A DNA stretch of 34,416 bases, from positions 1 through 34,416 of the forward strand of contig NZ_JAPKNM010000088.1 in assembly GCF_026460985.1 (NCBI RefSeq), written 5' to 3'. Positions 21,393 to 31,276 of this stretch are shown here, one piece after another (position 1 is the first letter of the stretch; each line of letters starts with the position of its first letter). Both the position numbers and the translations under genes were made by a program. The notes under the pieces were generated by a model. The model saw only the letters and a program-made list of their open reading frames with translations. It searched no databases and was not told the origin of the DNA. Source of the stretch: Sphingomonas sp. (GTDB lineage Bacteria; Pseudomonadota; Alphaproteobacteria; Sphingomonadales; Sphingomonadaceae).

Positions 21393-24300
21393 ATGCGCAA
21401 CATGCTTTTCACCGGCGTGGCAGCTGCCGCGCTCGTGATTCCTGCCGCGGCTTCCGCGCAGCAGATCACCACGGGCATCGAGGGCGTCGTGACCGACGCC
21501 GACGGCAATCCGGTTTCGGGTGCCCAGGTCGTAATCACGGACACCCGCACGGGCGCTGCGCGCACCCTGACCACCAGCGGCACCGGCACCTTCGCCGCCA
21601 GCGGCCTGACCACCGGCGGCCCCTACACGGTGAGCGCCACCGCGGACGGCTTCGAGGGCCAGACCGCCGAGGGCATCAACACCTCGCTGCAGGGCAACAC
21701 CAACCTCACCTTCGCGCTGACCGCCGGCACCGGCGAGATCGTCGTCACCGGCTCGCGCGTCCGCGCGACGCAGCTTGCGGTCGGCCCGGGCACCGCGTTC
21801 AACGCGGAAGTGCTGGCGAGCGCCCCGTCGTTCAACCGCGACGTCCGCGACATCATCCGCATCGATCCGCGCGTCAGCCTCGATCGCGACGATGGCGGCT
21901 CGGGCCAGGACCGCATCTCGTGCCTCGGCGGCAACGATCGCGGCAACACCTTCACCGTCGACGGAATCGCGCAGAGCGACATCTACGGCCTCAACGACAC
22001 CGGCTTCTCGGCACGCAGCTCGACGCCGCTGCCCTATGACGCGATCCGCGAGACCCAGGTCCAGTTCGCGCCGTTCGATGTCGACTATGGCCAGTTCACC
22101 GGCTGCGCGATCAACGTCGTCACCAAGTCGGGCACCAACGACTATCACGGCAGCGGCTATTTCGAATATTCGGACTCGGGCCTGCGCGCCAAGACCGTGG
22201 CCGGCGGCCGCCCGGTCGCGGCGATCAAGCCCGAAAAGCGCTGGGGGGTCTCGCTCGGCGGCCCGATCATCAAGAACACGCTGTTCCTCTACGGCGCCTA
22301 TGAGCATCAGGAAGCCGGCCAGTCGCAGGACGACGGCCCCGTCGGCGCCGGCTACGCCAACGAGCAGACCGGCATCACCGAAACCCAGTTCAACGAAATC
22401 CGCGACGTGCTGAACACCAGCTACGGCATCGACACCGGCGACCTCGTGCACAGCCGCGACTATGCCAGCGACCGCTACTTCGCGCGCGCCGACTGGCAGA
22501 TCACTGACGATCACCGCCTCGAAGGCACCTATCAGCGCCTCGAGGAAAGCACCGTACGCCCCGACGACCTGTTCACCGGCACGTCGCCCCAAGCAGTCGG
22601 CGGCAACACCTTCTACCTCAGCGGCACAGTCTCCGACTATGCTTCGGTCCGTCTCTATTCGCAGTGGAGCGACAATTTCTCGACCGAGCTGCGCTATGCG
22701 CGTTCGGAAGTGACCGATCGCCAGGACCCGGTCGGCGGTGGCGAGGCGCAGTCGGGCAACCCGATCCCGCGCATCGTCGTCGGCATCGACAACGCCACGG
22801 GCATCGACGGCGCCGTGCTCGCCGGCCCGGGCACCTCGCGCTCGGCCAACGACCTGCGCACCAAGATCGACCAGTATCGCGCAGTCGCCAACCTCACCGC
22901 GGGTGACCACAAGTTCAAGCTCGGCTTCGAGCTCAACCGCGCGAATCTGTTCAACCTCTTCGTGCAGAACGCCACCGGCACGCTCGTCTTCCGCAACATC
23001 ACCGATCTGCGCGCGGGTCTGCTGTCGCCGGGCACGGGCAACGTCAACACGACCACCACGCCGGCCAACGTCGTGGGCGGCGTGACCGAAGGCGCCTTTG
23101 GCAATTTCTCGGCGACGGGGAACATCACCGACGCGGCCGCCCGGTTCACGCGCAGCATCTATTCGGTGTTCCTGCAGGACGAGTGGCGCCTGAACGACCA
23201 GCTCAAGCTCACCGCCGGCATCCGCACCGATTGGTATGACGGCAAGGGTCCGCAGTATAATTCGGTGTTCGCGCGCCGCTACGGCTTCCCCAACAACACC
23301 GGCTTCAGCAACCTCGAGCCGATGGTGCTGCCGCGCGCCGCGATCACCTATGACTTCGGCGACTCGGGCACCTTCTCGGGCGCGCAGTTGCGCGCCGGCG
23401 TGGGCATCTTCTCGGGCGGCGATCCGCTGGTCTGGTTCGGCAACGCCTATCAGAACGACGGCAGCACCTTCGCGCTGGGCACCACCCAGACCGCGGGCTG
23501 CCCCACCGGCCAGATCGACGTGCTCGTCAACGGCACCTTCACCGGCGTTCCGACCTGCATGGCGGCCAGCGCCCAGGCCACTGCTGCGGCCGGCCAGGGC
23601 AACACCCAGTCGATCGACCCTGATCTCGTGATGCCGACGGTGGTTCGCGCCAATATCGGCTTCTCGACCGAGCTCAATTTCGGCTCCGGCTTCTTCAGCG
23701 GCTGGAACGCGACCGTCGACTATATCTACAGCGAGTATCGTAACGCCTTCAATCTGGTCGACCTTTCCCAGGCGGTGAACCCCGCCCGTGGCCTCGGCGG
23801 CTACACGATCGATGGCCGTCCGATCTATTCGTCGATCGATCTGCTCGCCGCTGGCTGCACCGGCCGTCTGACCGACCCCGGCACGCCGCCGGTGTTCAGC
23901 AACCTCAACGCGGCCTGCTTCACCGGCACCCGCGGCGGGGAGCTGATGCTGACCAACAGCGAGGGCTATCGCAGCCACGTGGCGTCGTTCCTGCTGTCGA
24001 AGAACTTCCAGGGCGGCCTGCTCGCCTCGGGCGGCTCGACCTGGCTGTCGTTCGGCTATGCCTACACCAACTCGCATGACCGCCGGAACCTGTACAACTC
24101 GACTGCGGGTTCGAACTACGGCCAGACTGCCGCGTTCGACCGTCAGGCGCCGGACTCGTCGCCGGGCTTCTACCAGAGCAAGCACAACATCACGTTCGCC
24201 GCGAACTTCAAGAACGAGTTCGTGAAGGACTATGACACGTCGCTGGGCTTCACCTTCGTGGCGCGTTCGGGCCGGCCCTACAGCCTGACCTTCACCGGCA

Positions 24301-24836
24301 ACAACGTGTTCAACCCGACCAACGGCGGTCTCACGACCAACGACAACGCGCTGATCTATCTGCCGACCGGTACGAACGATCCCAACATCTCGCCGACGTC
24401 GAACATGACGGCGGTGCAGCAGTTGGTCGACTTCGCCAACGGCCTTCCCTGCGCCAAGGAGCAGATGGGCCGCACGGTCACCCGCAACAACTGCACCAAC
24501 GACTGGTACTATGATCTCGACCTGACGGTGTCGCAGGAGTTGCCCGGGCCGGGCCGCCTGTTCGGGGTGAACGACAAGATTCGCGTCTATGCGATGTTCG
24601 ACAACTTCCTGAACCTCCTCGACTCGAACTGGAACGTCCAGCGGCGGCGCAACTTCTTCGGCGTCCAGGACCTCGCGCAGGTCAGCGGTGTGGATGCGCA
24701 GGGCCGCTACATCTTCTCCAATGCGAACGCCCTCACCCCGAACGCCGCGGGTCTCACCACCTTCGACACCGACAATGCCATCAACGTCAGCTCGTCGGTG
24801 TGGCGCATCAAGTTCGGCGTGAACTACGAGTTCTAA
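21393..24836 (+). CDS. TonB-dependent receptor, Oar-like, with N-terminal carboxypeptidase-regulatory-like domain
   Basis: A 1147-residue outer-membrane receptor for energised uptake of a large or scarce substrate. The signal peptide is MRNMLFTGVAAAALVIPAAASA. Residues about 25-110 form a carboxypeptidase-regulatory-like beta-sandwich (GIEGVVTDADGNPVSGAQVVI). EIVVTG at 115-120 is a TonB-box-like motif, followed by the plug (RDIIRIDPRVSLDRDDGG, FTVDGIAQSD, INVVTKSGTNDYHGSGYFEY). The rest is a beta-barrel ending in FGVNYEF, the terminal aromatic signal for outer-membrane insertion. The start at 21393 is chosen for the signal peptide and AAAGGGA upstream. The substrate is unknown; Oar-like receptors have been linked to peptide or protein substrates. 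It is monocistronic with its own terminator. Confidence 0.93.
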   Translation: MRNMLFTGVAAAALVIPAAASAQQITTGIEGVVTDADGNPVSGAQVVITDTRTGAARTLTTSGTGTFAASGLTTGGPYTVSATADGFEGQTAEGINTSLQGNTNLTFALTAGTGEIVVTGSRVRATQLAVGPGTAFNAEVLASAPSFNRDVRDIIRIDPRVSLDRDDGGSGQDRISCLGGNDRGNTFTVDGIAQSDIYGLNDTGFSARSSTPLPYDAIRETQVQFAPFDVDYGQFTGCAINVVTKSGTNDYHGSGYFEYSDSGLRAKTVAGGRPVAAIKPEKRWGVSLGGPIIKNTLFLYGAYEHQEAGQSQDDGPVGAGYANEQTGITETQFNEIRDVLNTSYGIDTGDLVHSRDYASDRYFARADWQITDDHRLEGTYQRLEESTVRPDDLFTGTSPQAVGGNTFYLSGTVSDYASVRLYSQWSDNFSTELRYARSEVTDRQDPVGGGEAQSGNPIPRIVVGIDNATGIDGAVLAGPGTSRSANDLRTKIDQYRAVANLTAGDHKFKLGFELNRANLFNLFVQNATGTLVFRNITDLRAGLLSPGTGNVNTTTTPANVVGGVTEGAFGNFSATGNITDAAARFTRSIYSVFLQDEWRLNDQLKLTAGIRTDWYDGKGPQYNSVFARRYGFPNNTGFSNLEPMVLPRAAITYDFGDSGTFSGAQLRAGVGIFSGGDPLVWFGNAYQNDGSTFALGTTQTAGCPTGQIDVLVNGTFTGVPTCMAASAQATAAAGQGNTQSIDPDLVMPTVVRANIGFSTELNFGSGFFSGWNATVDYIYSEYRNAFNLVDLSQAVNPARGLGGYTIDGRPIYSSIDLLAAGCTGRLTDPGTPPVFSNLNAACFTGTRGGELMLTNSEGYRSHVASFLLSKNFQGGLLASGGSTWLSFGYAYTNSHDRRNLYNSTAGSNYGQTAAFDRQAPDSSPGFYQSKHNITFAANFKNEFVKDYDTSLGFTFVARSGRPYSLTFTGNNVFNPTNGGLTTNDNALIYLPTGTNDPNISPTSNMTAVQQLVDFANGLPCAKEQMGRTVTRNNCTNDWYYDLDLTVSQELPGPGRLFGVNDKIRVYAMFDNFLNLLDSNWNVQRRRNFFGVQDLAQVSGVDAQGRYIFSNANALTPNAAGLTTFDTDNAINVSSSVWRIKFGVNYEF

Positions 24837-24861
24837 GGACTCCACGCAGAGCGAAACTACG

Positions 24862-24899
24862 AAGCCGCCGCTCCAGCGATGGGGCGGCGGCTTTCGTTT
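24862..24899 (+). terminator. Intrinsic terminator after the TonB-dependent receptor gene
   Basis: The arms AAGCCGCCGCTCC (24862-24874) and GGGGCGGCGGCTT (24881-24893) pair around a short loop with one mismatch and are followed by TTCGTTT, 25 bp after the stop. Confidence 0.85.
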
Positions 24900-24950
24900 G
24901 GGCGGCTGCAGGAACGCGCCACAGCGGCGGCGCGCCGGTTTAACGTCCGT

Positions 24951-24972
24951 CATCCCCGCGAAAGCGGGGATG
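24951..24972. repeat. REP-like hairpin
   Basis: CATCCCCGC-GAAA-GCGGGGATG forms a perfect 9-bp stem with a GAAA loop, preceded by CGT. It is a typical short alphaproteobacterial intergenic palindrome, between converging genes. Confidence 0.75.
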
Positions 24973-25003
24973 AGGAAGAAGAGGCGAACGCTAAAGGTTC
25001 GAC

Positions 25004-25467
25004 CTAAGTGGGAATCGCGGAGACCTCGAGGATCTCGATGGCTTCGGCGCGGCCGTTGAAGTCGACGCGCTCGCCTTCCTCCGCCCCGAGCAAGGCATGG
25101 GCGAGCGGCGCCGAGAAAGCGAGGCGATCGGCGTGCGGATCGGCCTCGTCATGGCCGACCAGGTCGATCACGCGCTCCTTGCCCGCCAGCCGGATGCGTA
25201 CCCGCGCGCCGATCCCCACCACGCCTTGCTCGAGCGGCGGCGCGATCTCGGCGGTGGTCCGCCGCGTGTTCCAATAACGCAGCTCGCGCCGGAGCGCCTC
25301 GCGCGGCTCCTCCTCGGCCTCGGCGGCGATCGCCGCTTCGAGCTCGGCCACCTTCGCTTCGATCAGCGCGAGCCCGCGCGCGGTCACCAGATTGGGGCCC
25401 GCGGGCAGCGGGATCTCGAACTTGGGTTCCTTATGTTCCTCGTCGCTCTCGCGGCGGAAGGCGACGC

Positions 25468-25471
<4 letters not shown>
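25004..25471 (-). CDS. GreA/GreB-family-like protein
   Basis: A 155-residue protein with an N-terminal antiparallel coiled coil (about 30-80, ARGLALIEAKVAELEAAI then REALRRELRYWNTRRTTAE) and a C-terminal Gre-type domain (GIGARVRIRL, LVGHDEADPHADRLAFSAP, LLGAEEGERVDF). This is the shape of factors that enter the RNA polymerase secondary channel. It lacks the GDLSENAEY signature that carries the catalytic acids at the GreA coiled-coil tip, so RNA cleavage activity is doubtful; a regulatory, non-cleaving role is possible. The ATG overlaps the TGA of the aldo/keto reductase gene (ATGA), so the two are translationally coupled. Confidence 0.82.
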
Positions 25472-26529
<1,058 letters not shown>

Positions 26530-26582
26530 CGATAGGCTCCGTTGGTTTTGCGGATGCCTAGCGGGAACCCCCTTCCCCGTCA

Positions 26583-26654
26583 CCCCGGCGAACGCCGGGG
26601 CCTCAGGCGATCGCGCGAACGGATTGCCGCACGAGATCCCGGCTTTCGCCGGGA
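26583..26654. repeat. Pair of REP-like hairpins
   Basis: Two hairpins separated by about 36 bases: CCCCGGCG-AA-CGCCGGGG (26583-26600) and TCCCGGC-TTTC-GCCGGGA (26637-26654). They lie between the end of the suf operon and the aldo/keto reductase gene and may help end suf transcripts. There is no T-run. Confidence 0.78.
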
Positions 26655-26666
26655 CGACGCCTTACG

Positions 26667-27023
26667 TCAGACCGTGAAGCTCTCGCCGCAGCCGCAGCTG
26701 CCCTTGGCGTTCGGGTTCTCGAAGGTGAAGCCCGCGGTGAAATCGTCTTCCTGCCAGTCCATCGTCGACCCGACGAGATAGAGGACGGAGGCGCCGTCGA
26801 CGAAGAAGGTGCCGCCGGGGGTCTCGATCTTCTCGTCAAACGGCGCGGCCTCGCTGACATAGTCGACCGAATAGGCGAGACCCGAGCAGCCGCGGCGCGG
26901 AGTCGAGAGCTTGACGCCGATCGTGCCTTCGGGGGCCTTGGCCATCAGCTCGGCGATGCGGGCATGCGCGCGCTCGGTGAGGTTGAGCGCGGCGGGGCGG
27001 GTGCGGGTCTTCACGTCGGTCAT
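26667..27023 (-). CDS. sufA: A-type iron-sulfur carrier (SufA/IscA/ErpA family)
   Basis: A 118-residue carrier that accepts Fe-S clusters from the SufBCD scaffold and passes them to apo-proteins. The three invariant cysteines are present: Cys46 in GCSGLAYSVDY and Cys110/Cys112 in GSCGCGESF near the C-terminus. The fold markers VDGASVLYLVGSTMDW and FENPNAKG fit the family. SufA and ErpA cannot be separated from sequence alone; position at the end of the suf operon favours SufA. It is separated from sufT by a palindromic repeat (27039-27138). The likely Shine-Dalgarno is TTTGGAG just after that repeat. Confidence 0.93.
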   Translation of the reverse strand: MTDVKTRTRPAALNLTERAHARIAELMAKAPEGTIGVKLSTPRRGCSGLAYSVDYVSEAAPFDEKIETPGGTFFVDGASVLYLVGSTMDWQEDDFTAGFTFENPNAKGSCGCGESFTV

Positions 27024-27038
27024 CTTCGTTTCTCCAAA

Positions 27039-27138
27039 CCCCTCCCCTTCAGGGGAGGGGCAAGGGGTGGGGGAAGTCTCACCGAGACCAGCCTGCGGAC
27101 AGGCCCCACCCCAACCCCTCCCCTGAAGGGGAGGGGCT
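27039..27138. repeat. Palindromic G-rich repeat, copy 2 (between sufT and sufA)
   Basis: A 100-bp element with the same two inverted arms as copy 1 (CCCCTCCCC-TTCA-GGGGAGGGG plus G-tracts) and a core with GTCTCACCGAG and GCGGACAGG. It fills nearly all of the sufT-sufA gap. Both arms can form four-tract G-quadruplexes, the left on the plus strand (27052-27073), the right on the minus strand (27104-27123). Confidence 0.88.
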
Positions 27139-27143
27139 TTATG

Positions 27144-27635
27144 TCACAGCATCCCCAGTTCGAGCTTGGCGTCGTCGGTCATCTTCTGCGGGTCCCAGGG
27201 CGGATCCCAGACGAGGTTGACCTCGGCATGGCCGACGCCCGGCACCGATCCGACGCGCAGTTCGACTTCGCCCGGCATGGATTCCGCGACCGGGCAATGC
27301 GGCGTGGTGAGCGTCATCGTCACTGCGGCATGGCCGTCGGCGGTGATGTCGACGCCGTAGATCAGCCCGAGATCGTAGATGTTCACCGGGATCTCGGGAT
27401 CGTAGATCTCCTTGAGCGCATCGATCACCGACTCGTAGAGTTCGCCGCCGGGCTCGCCCGCCGGATGCGCCGCGGGCTTCTGCGAGAGGAAGCCCGCGAG
27501 ATAGTCGCGCTTGCGCTCGAAGGTCTCCGCCACGCCCACCGATGTTTCGGACGCAAAGGCGTCGTCCACGCGCGCCTTGGGCGGCGCCGCGACGGCGTCG
27601 ACTTCCTCCACCTTTATTCTGCGTTCCTCGTTCAC
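27144..27635 (-). CDS. sufT: SUF system Fe-S assembly protein SufT (MIP18/DUF59 family)
   Basis: A 163-residue protein. The C-terminal two thirds are a DUF59/MIP18 domain: VIDALKEIYDPEIPVNIYDLGLIYG, then MTLTTPHCPVAE with the conserved cysteine, and VWDPPWDPQKMTDDAKLELGML. The N-terminal 60 residues are a less ordered extension. SufT-type proteins help mature Fe-S proteins, probably in cluster transfer. The GTG start overlaps the sufS stop (GTGA), so it is coupled to sufS. It belongs to the suf operon and precedes the A-type carrier. The GTG is the only start that keeps this coupling. Confidence 0.92.
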   Translation of the reverse strand: MNEERRIKVEEVDAVAAPPKARVDDAFASETSVGVAETFERKRDYLAGFLSQKPAAHPAGEPGGELYESVIDALKEIYDPEIPVNIYDLGLIYGVDITADGHAAVTMTLTTPHCPVAESMPGEVELRVGSVPGVGHAEVNLVWDPPWDPQKMTDDAKLELGML

Positions 27636-28843
27636 CCGAAGATCCTCGTCACTCGTTCGATACCCTTGACCAACGCGGCGATGTCGTCCGCGCCATTATA
27701 CACTCCGAAGCTCGCCCGCGCGGTCGCCGGCACGCCCAGCGCGTCCATCAGCGGCTGTGCGCAATGATGTCCCGCGCGGATCGCGACATTGCCCTCGTCC
27801 AATATGGTGGCGACGTCGTGCGGATGCACCCCCTCGACCGCGAAGCTGACGATCCCGGCGCTGTCGTCGGGGCCGAAGAGCCGCACGCTGTTGATCTGCG
27901 ACAGCGCCTCGCGCGCCTGGGCGACCAGGGCCGCCTCGTGCGCGTGGATGCGCTCCAGCCCGATGCCCGCGACATAGTCGACCGCGGCGTGCAGCCCGAC
28001 CACGCCGACGACATGCGGCGTCCCCGCCTCGAAGCGGCCCGGTGGCGGGGCGTAGGTCGTCTTCGCGAAGGTGACGCGGTCGATCATCGATCCGCCGCCC
28101 TGATAGGGCGGCATCGCGTCGAGCAGCTCGTAGCGGCCCCAGAGCACGCCGATCCCGGTCGGGCCGTAGAGCTTGTGCCCCGAGAAGACGTAGAAGTCGC
28201 AGCCGATCGCCGCGACGTCGACGGCCATGCGCGGCACCGCCTGGCAGCCGTCGAGCAGGATCTTCGCGCCGACCGAATGCGCGATCTCCGTTGCGCGCTT
28301 CGCGTCGAGCACCGAACCGAGCACGTTGGAGACATGCGCGAGCGCGACGAGCTTGTGCGCGGGGGTGATCATCGCCGCCATCGCGTCGAGGTCGATGCGC
28401 TGGTCGGCGGTGAGCGGCACCACGTCGATCGCCGCACCGACGCGCTCGGCGACCATCTGCCACGGCACGATGTTCGAATGGTGCTCGAGCATCGAGAGCA
28501 GGATGCGGTCGCCCGCCTTGAGCTGGCTCCCCGCCCAGCACTGGGCGACGAGGTTGATCCCCTCGGTCGCGCCGCGGACGAAGATCGTTTCCTCGGGCTT
28601 GCCGCCGATGAACGCCGCGACGCGCCCCCGCGCGGCCTCGAACGCCAGCGTCATGTCGGCCGAGCGCTGGTACACGCCGCGGTGCACGGTGGCGTAGGTC
28701 TCGCCATAGCCGCGGTTGATCGCGTCGAGCACGGGCCGCGGCTTCTGCGAGGTAGCGGCGGTATCGAGATAGGCCCAGCCCGCCGGTATCGCGGGGAAGT
28801 CCGCGAGCAGGTCGAGGGGCCGGGTGTCGGTAGCCACTGTCAT
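27632..28843 (-). CDS. sufS: Cysteine desulfurase SufS
   Basis: A 403-residue PLP enzyme (class V aminotransferase fold) that takes sulfur from cysteine and supplies it as persulfide to SufBCD. The PLP lysine is Lys224 in FSGHKLYGPTG. The catalytic cysteine is Cys361 in RAGHHCAQPLM, in the group II (SufS) context. VHRGVYQRS, HHSNIVPWQ and LLDGCQAV are further markers. The ATG at 28843 directly abuts a palindromic repeat whose GGGGAGGGGCT arm end supplies the only Shine-Dalgarno-like sequence. No SufE or SufU partner gene is in the window. Confidence 0.97.
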   Translation of the reverse strand: MTVATDTRPLDLLADFPAIPAGWAYLDTAATSQKPRPVLDAINRGYGETYATVHRGVYQRSADMTLAFEAARGRVAAFIGGKPEETIFVRGATEGINLVAQCWAGSQLKAGDRILLSMLEHHSNIVPWQMVAERVGAAIDVVPLTADQRIDLDAMAAMITPAHKLVALAHVSNVLGSVLDAKRATEIAHSVGAKILLDGCQAVPRMAVDVAAIGCDFYVFSGHKLYGPTGIGVLWGRYELLDAMPPYQGGGSMIDRVTFAKTTYAPPPGRFEAGTPHVVGVVGLHAAVDYVAGIGLERIHAHEAALVAQAREALSQINSVRLFGPDDSAGIVSFAVEGVHPHDVATILDEGNVAIRAGHHCAQPLMDALGVPATARASFGVYNGADDIAALVKGIERVTRIFG

Positions 28844-29012
28844 AGCCCCTCCCCTTCAGGAGCGTCGGATGAACCGCGCCCCGCGCGGTTCAGGTCAGGC
28901 TGGGAGCCTGACCGGCCCGACGCTGGGTTGGGGTGGGGCAGTGCGGCGGGCGAAAGGGCTCGGTGAGACGGCCAGGCCCCACCCCCAACCCCTCCCCTGA
29001 AGGGGAGGGGCT
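28844..29012. repeat. Palindromic G-rich repeat, copy 3, interrupted (between sufD and sufS)
   Basis: The right arm (about 28976-29012) is intact and its core, read on the minus strand, matches copy 1 (GTCTCACCGAGCCC, TTCGCCCGC). The left arm is split: 28844-28860 and 28925-28939 are its two pieces, with a 64-bp structured insert between them and four arm bases (GGAG) missing at the junction. This copy is inverted relative to copies 1 and 2. Confidence 0.87.
28861..28924. repeat. 64-bp cloverleaf-like insert nested in the repeat
   Basis: An outer 8-bp stem AGCGTCGG / CCGACGCT encloses two perfect 9-bp hairpins with 3-base loops: GAACCGCGC-CCC-GCGCGGTTC (28871-28891) and GGTCAGGCT-GGG-AGCCTGACC (28893-28913). 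The whole folds as a three-way junction. It interrupts an otherwise conserved repeat arm, which shows it arrived after the repeat. No second copy is in the window. Confidence 0.8.
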
Positions 29013-29030
29013 TTGGAAGAGCAACGTCGT

Positions 29031-30113
29031 TCACAGCGCACTCTCCAGCCATTTGTCGGCATCCGCCTCGAACGCCGCGCGCACCGGGTCTTCGCCGATC
29101 CGCGACATCGCGTCCGCCACGAAGGCGCGGGTGAGCAGCGCCTTGGCGCGCGGCTCGGGGATGCCGCGGCTCTCGAGATAGAAGAGCGCGCGCTTGTCGA
29201 GTTCGCCCACGGTGGCGCCGTGCGCGCATTTCACGTCGTCGGCGAAGATCTCGAGCTCGGGCTTCAAATTCACCGTCGCGGCGCGCTCGAGCAGCAGCCC
29301 GCGCAGCGACTGCTCGCCGTCGGTCTGCTGCGCATCGCGTGCGACTTCGACCCGCGCGGCGAGGCTCGCCACCGAGCGGTTCGCCGCCACCGCGCGCCAC
29401 AATTGCCGCGACGTGCCTTCGATCGCCTCGTGCCGCACCGACACCGCGGCTTCCTGCTTCTGCGTGCCTGAGGTGAGAAGCGCGCCGCCCATCTCGGCGA
29501 AGGCGCCCTTGCCGGTGAGCGTCAGCGCGCCGTCGATCCGGCTGCCCATCCCGCCGGCGCCGAGGAAGATCGAGACCAGGCTCGCCGCCTCGCCGATCTC
29601 CGCCTCGTCGCGGATCGAGACGAAGCCGTCGGCCTGGAGCAGCCGCACCGAGCGCATCAGCCGCGCGCCGGGGGCGAGCGCGATCTGCGCGACCCGGTTG
29701 GCCCAGCCCGATCCCGCATAGGTCTCGATCACCGAGGCGACCGAATCCTCCGCCATCGCGATCCGCGCGGGTACGTGGCTCTCGCCCCCGGAGCCGAGAT
29801 GGACGATCTGGATGCCCGTCACCGCGGCCCGGGCGTCGAGCGTCAGCACCCAGCCCTCGCCCTCGGCGAGGCTACCGAGCGGATGCGCGGTCTCGGGCGC
29901 GAAGCGCGCGACCTTGACCGGCCCCGGACGGCTATGCGCGGGCTCGAACACGCCGTCGACGAACAGCAGGCGGGGGCCTTCGACGTCGAGGAACAGGTCG
30001 GCGGGCTTGATGCCCGCGTCCCGCGGCTCGGCCTCGGCCGCCGCGCGCAGCGCCTGCATATCAGACCAGCGCCATTCCTCGAGGCGCGGTGTGGGGAGTT
30101 CGAGCGTCGTCAC
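29031..30113 (-). CDS. sufD: Fe-S cluster scaffold subunit SufD
   Basis: A 360-residue SufB/SufD-family subunit that forms the SufBC2D scaffold in the cytosol. The C-terminal core has GAGGMGSRIDGALTLTGKGAFAE-type beta-helix sequence, AVAANRSVASLAARVEVARDAQQTDGEQ, then DDVKCAHGATVGELDKRALFYLESRGIPE with the conserved cysteine and histidine, and the end region FVADAMSRIGEDPVRAAFEADA. The start is the GTG at 30113 (VTTLELPTPRLEEWRW), which has GAGAGG upstream and matches the SufD N-terminus; the open frame reaches 30335 only by running through a palindromic repeat. It lies 110 bp after sufC. Confidence 0.93.
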   Translation of the reverse strand: MTTLELPTPRLEEWRWSDMQALRAAAEAEPRDAGIKPADLFLDVEGPRLLFVDGVFEPAHSRPGPVKVARFAPETAHPLGSLAEGEGWVLTLDARAAVTGIQIVHLGSGGESHVPARIAMAEDSVASVIETYAGSGWANRVAQIALAPGARLMRSVRLLQADGFVSIRDEAEIGEAASLVSIFLGAGGMGSRIDGALTLTGKGAFAEMGGALLTSGTQKQEAAVSVRHEAIEGTSRQLWRAVAANRSVASLAARVEVARDAQQTDGEQSLRGLLLERAATVNLKPELEIFADDVKCAHGATVGELDKRALFYLESRGIPEPRAKALLTRAFVADAMSRIGEDPVRAAFEADADKWLESAL

Positions 30114-30133
30114 GCGTCCAACCTCTCTGCGCT

Positions 30134-30180
30134 CTCTGCGCCTCTGCGCGAGCCAATATTTTTCGCGCAGAGGCGCAGAG
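30134..30180. repeat. Long palindrome between sufC and sufD
   Basis: A perfect 18-bp inverted repeat (CTCTGCGCCTCTGCGCGA at 30134-30151 and its complement at 30163-30180) encloses an AT-rich 11-base loop. Flanking CTCTGCG/CGCAGAG copies extend the symmetry. It lies in the sufC-sufD intergenic gap, on the transcribed leader of sufD, and could stall polymerase, stabilise the upstream message or mark a REP-like family. Confidence 0.82.
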
Positions 30181-30222
30181 GACGCAGAGAAAGAATGGAG
30201 GCGCCTTCGGCGCGAAGCATGC

Positions 30223-30969
<747 letters not shown>

Positions 30970-30973
30970 GTCC

Positions 30974-31276
30974 CTATGGTTTGGCGTCTTCGCCGCTGAA
31001 CTGGTCGTTGAGCACGGCGGTCATGCGGGCCTGGGTGCAGGCCTGGACGGCCTTGTGGCTGCGGTCTTCCTCGCGCGAGCAGGCGGCAACCGTCTCGCAG
31101 GTCAGCCGGTCGAAGGTCTCGTCGCCGCTCGACTGGGCGATCGCGCAGGCGCGGACGCGCCGCTTCGAATCGAGCTGGACGCGCACCTGCAGCGGGCGCG
31201 CCTTGCCGGTGACGACGATCTCCTCGCCGGGCGCGTCCTGCATTCCGAGCAGGGCAAGGCCGAGCGCGACGATCAC
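30974..31276 (-). CDS. Small predicted exported Cys-rich protein in the suf operon
   Basis: A 100-residue protein with a short hydrophobic N-terminus (MIVALGLALLGMQDAPG) and then EEIVVTGKARPLQVRVQLD and RRVRACAIAQSSGDETFDRLTC. This stretch resembles the C-terminal TonB-type domain of sphingomonad proteins (V-x-x-C-x-I/V-x-x-S-S-G-x-x-x-x-D-x-x-x-C), though shortened. EIVVTG also resembles a TonB box. Five cysteines follow from residue 43 on, suggesting disulfides. The GTG start overlaps the stop of the preceding gene (GTGA). It appears paralogous to the gene at 31748-32263. Function is unknown; its place inside a cytosolic Fe-S operon is odd. Confidence 0.72.
   Translation of the reverse strand: MIVALGLALLGMQDAPGEEIVVTGKARPLQVRVQLDSKRRVRACAIAQSSGDETFDRLTCETVAACSREEDRSHKAVQACTQARMTAVLNDQFSGEDAKP

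Noticed and set aside
21387..24953. 1188-codon open frame on the minus strand opposite the TonB-dependent receptor gene
   Set aside because: It is antisense to a clearly coding receptor with signal peptide and barrel; long antisense frames are common in GC-rich DNA with strong third-position bias, and the translation has no recognisable motif.
28861..28924. tRNA gene, suggested by the cloverleaf-like fold
   Set aside because: It has only two inner hairpins, 3-base loops, no T-loop or anticodon-loop consensus and no CCA-type end.
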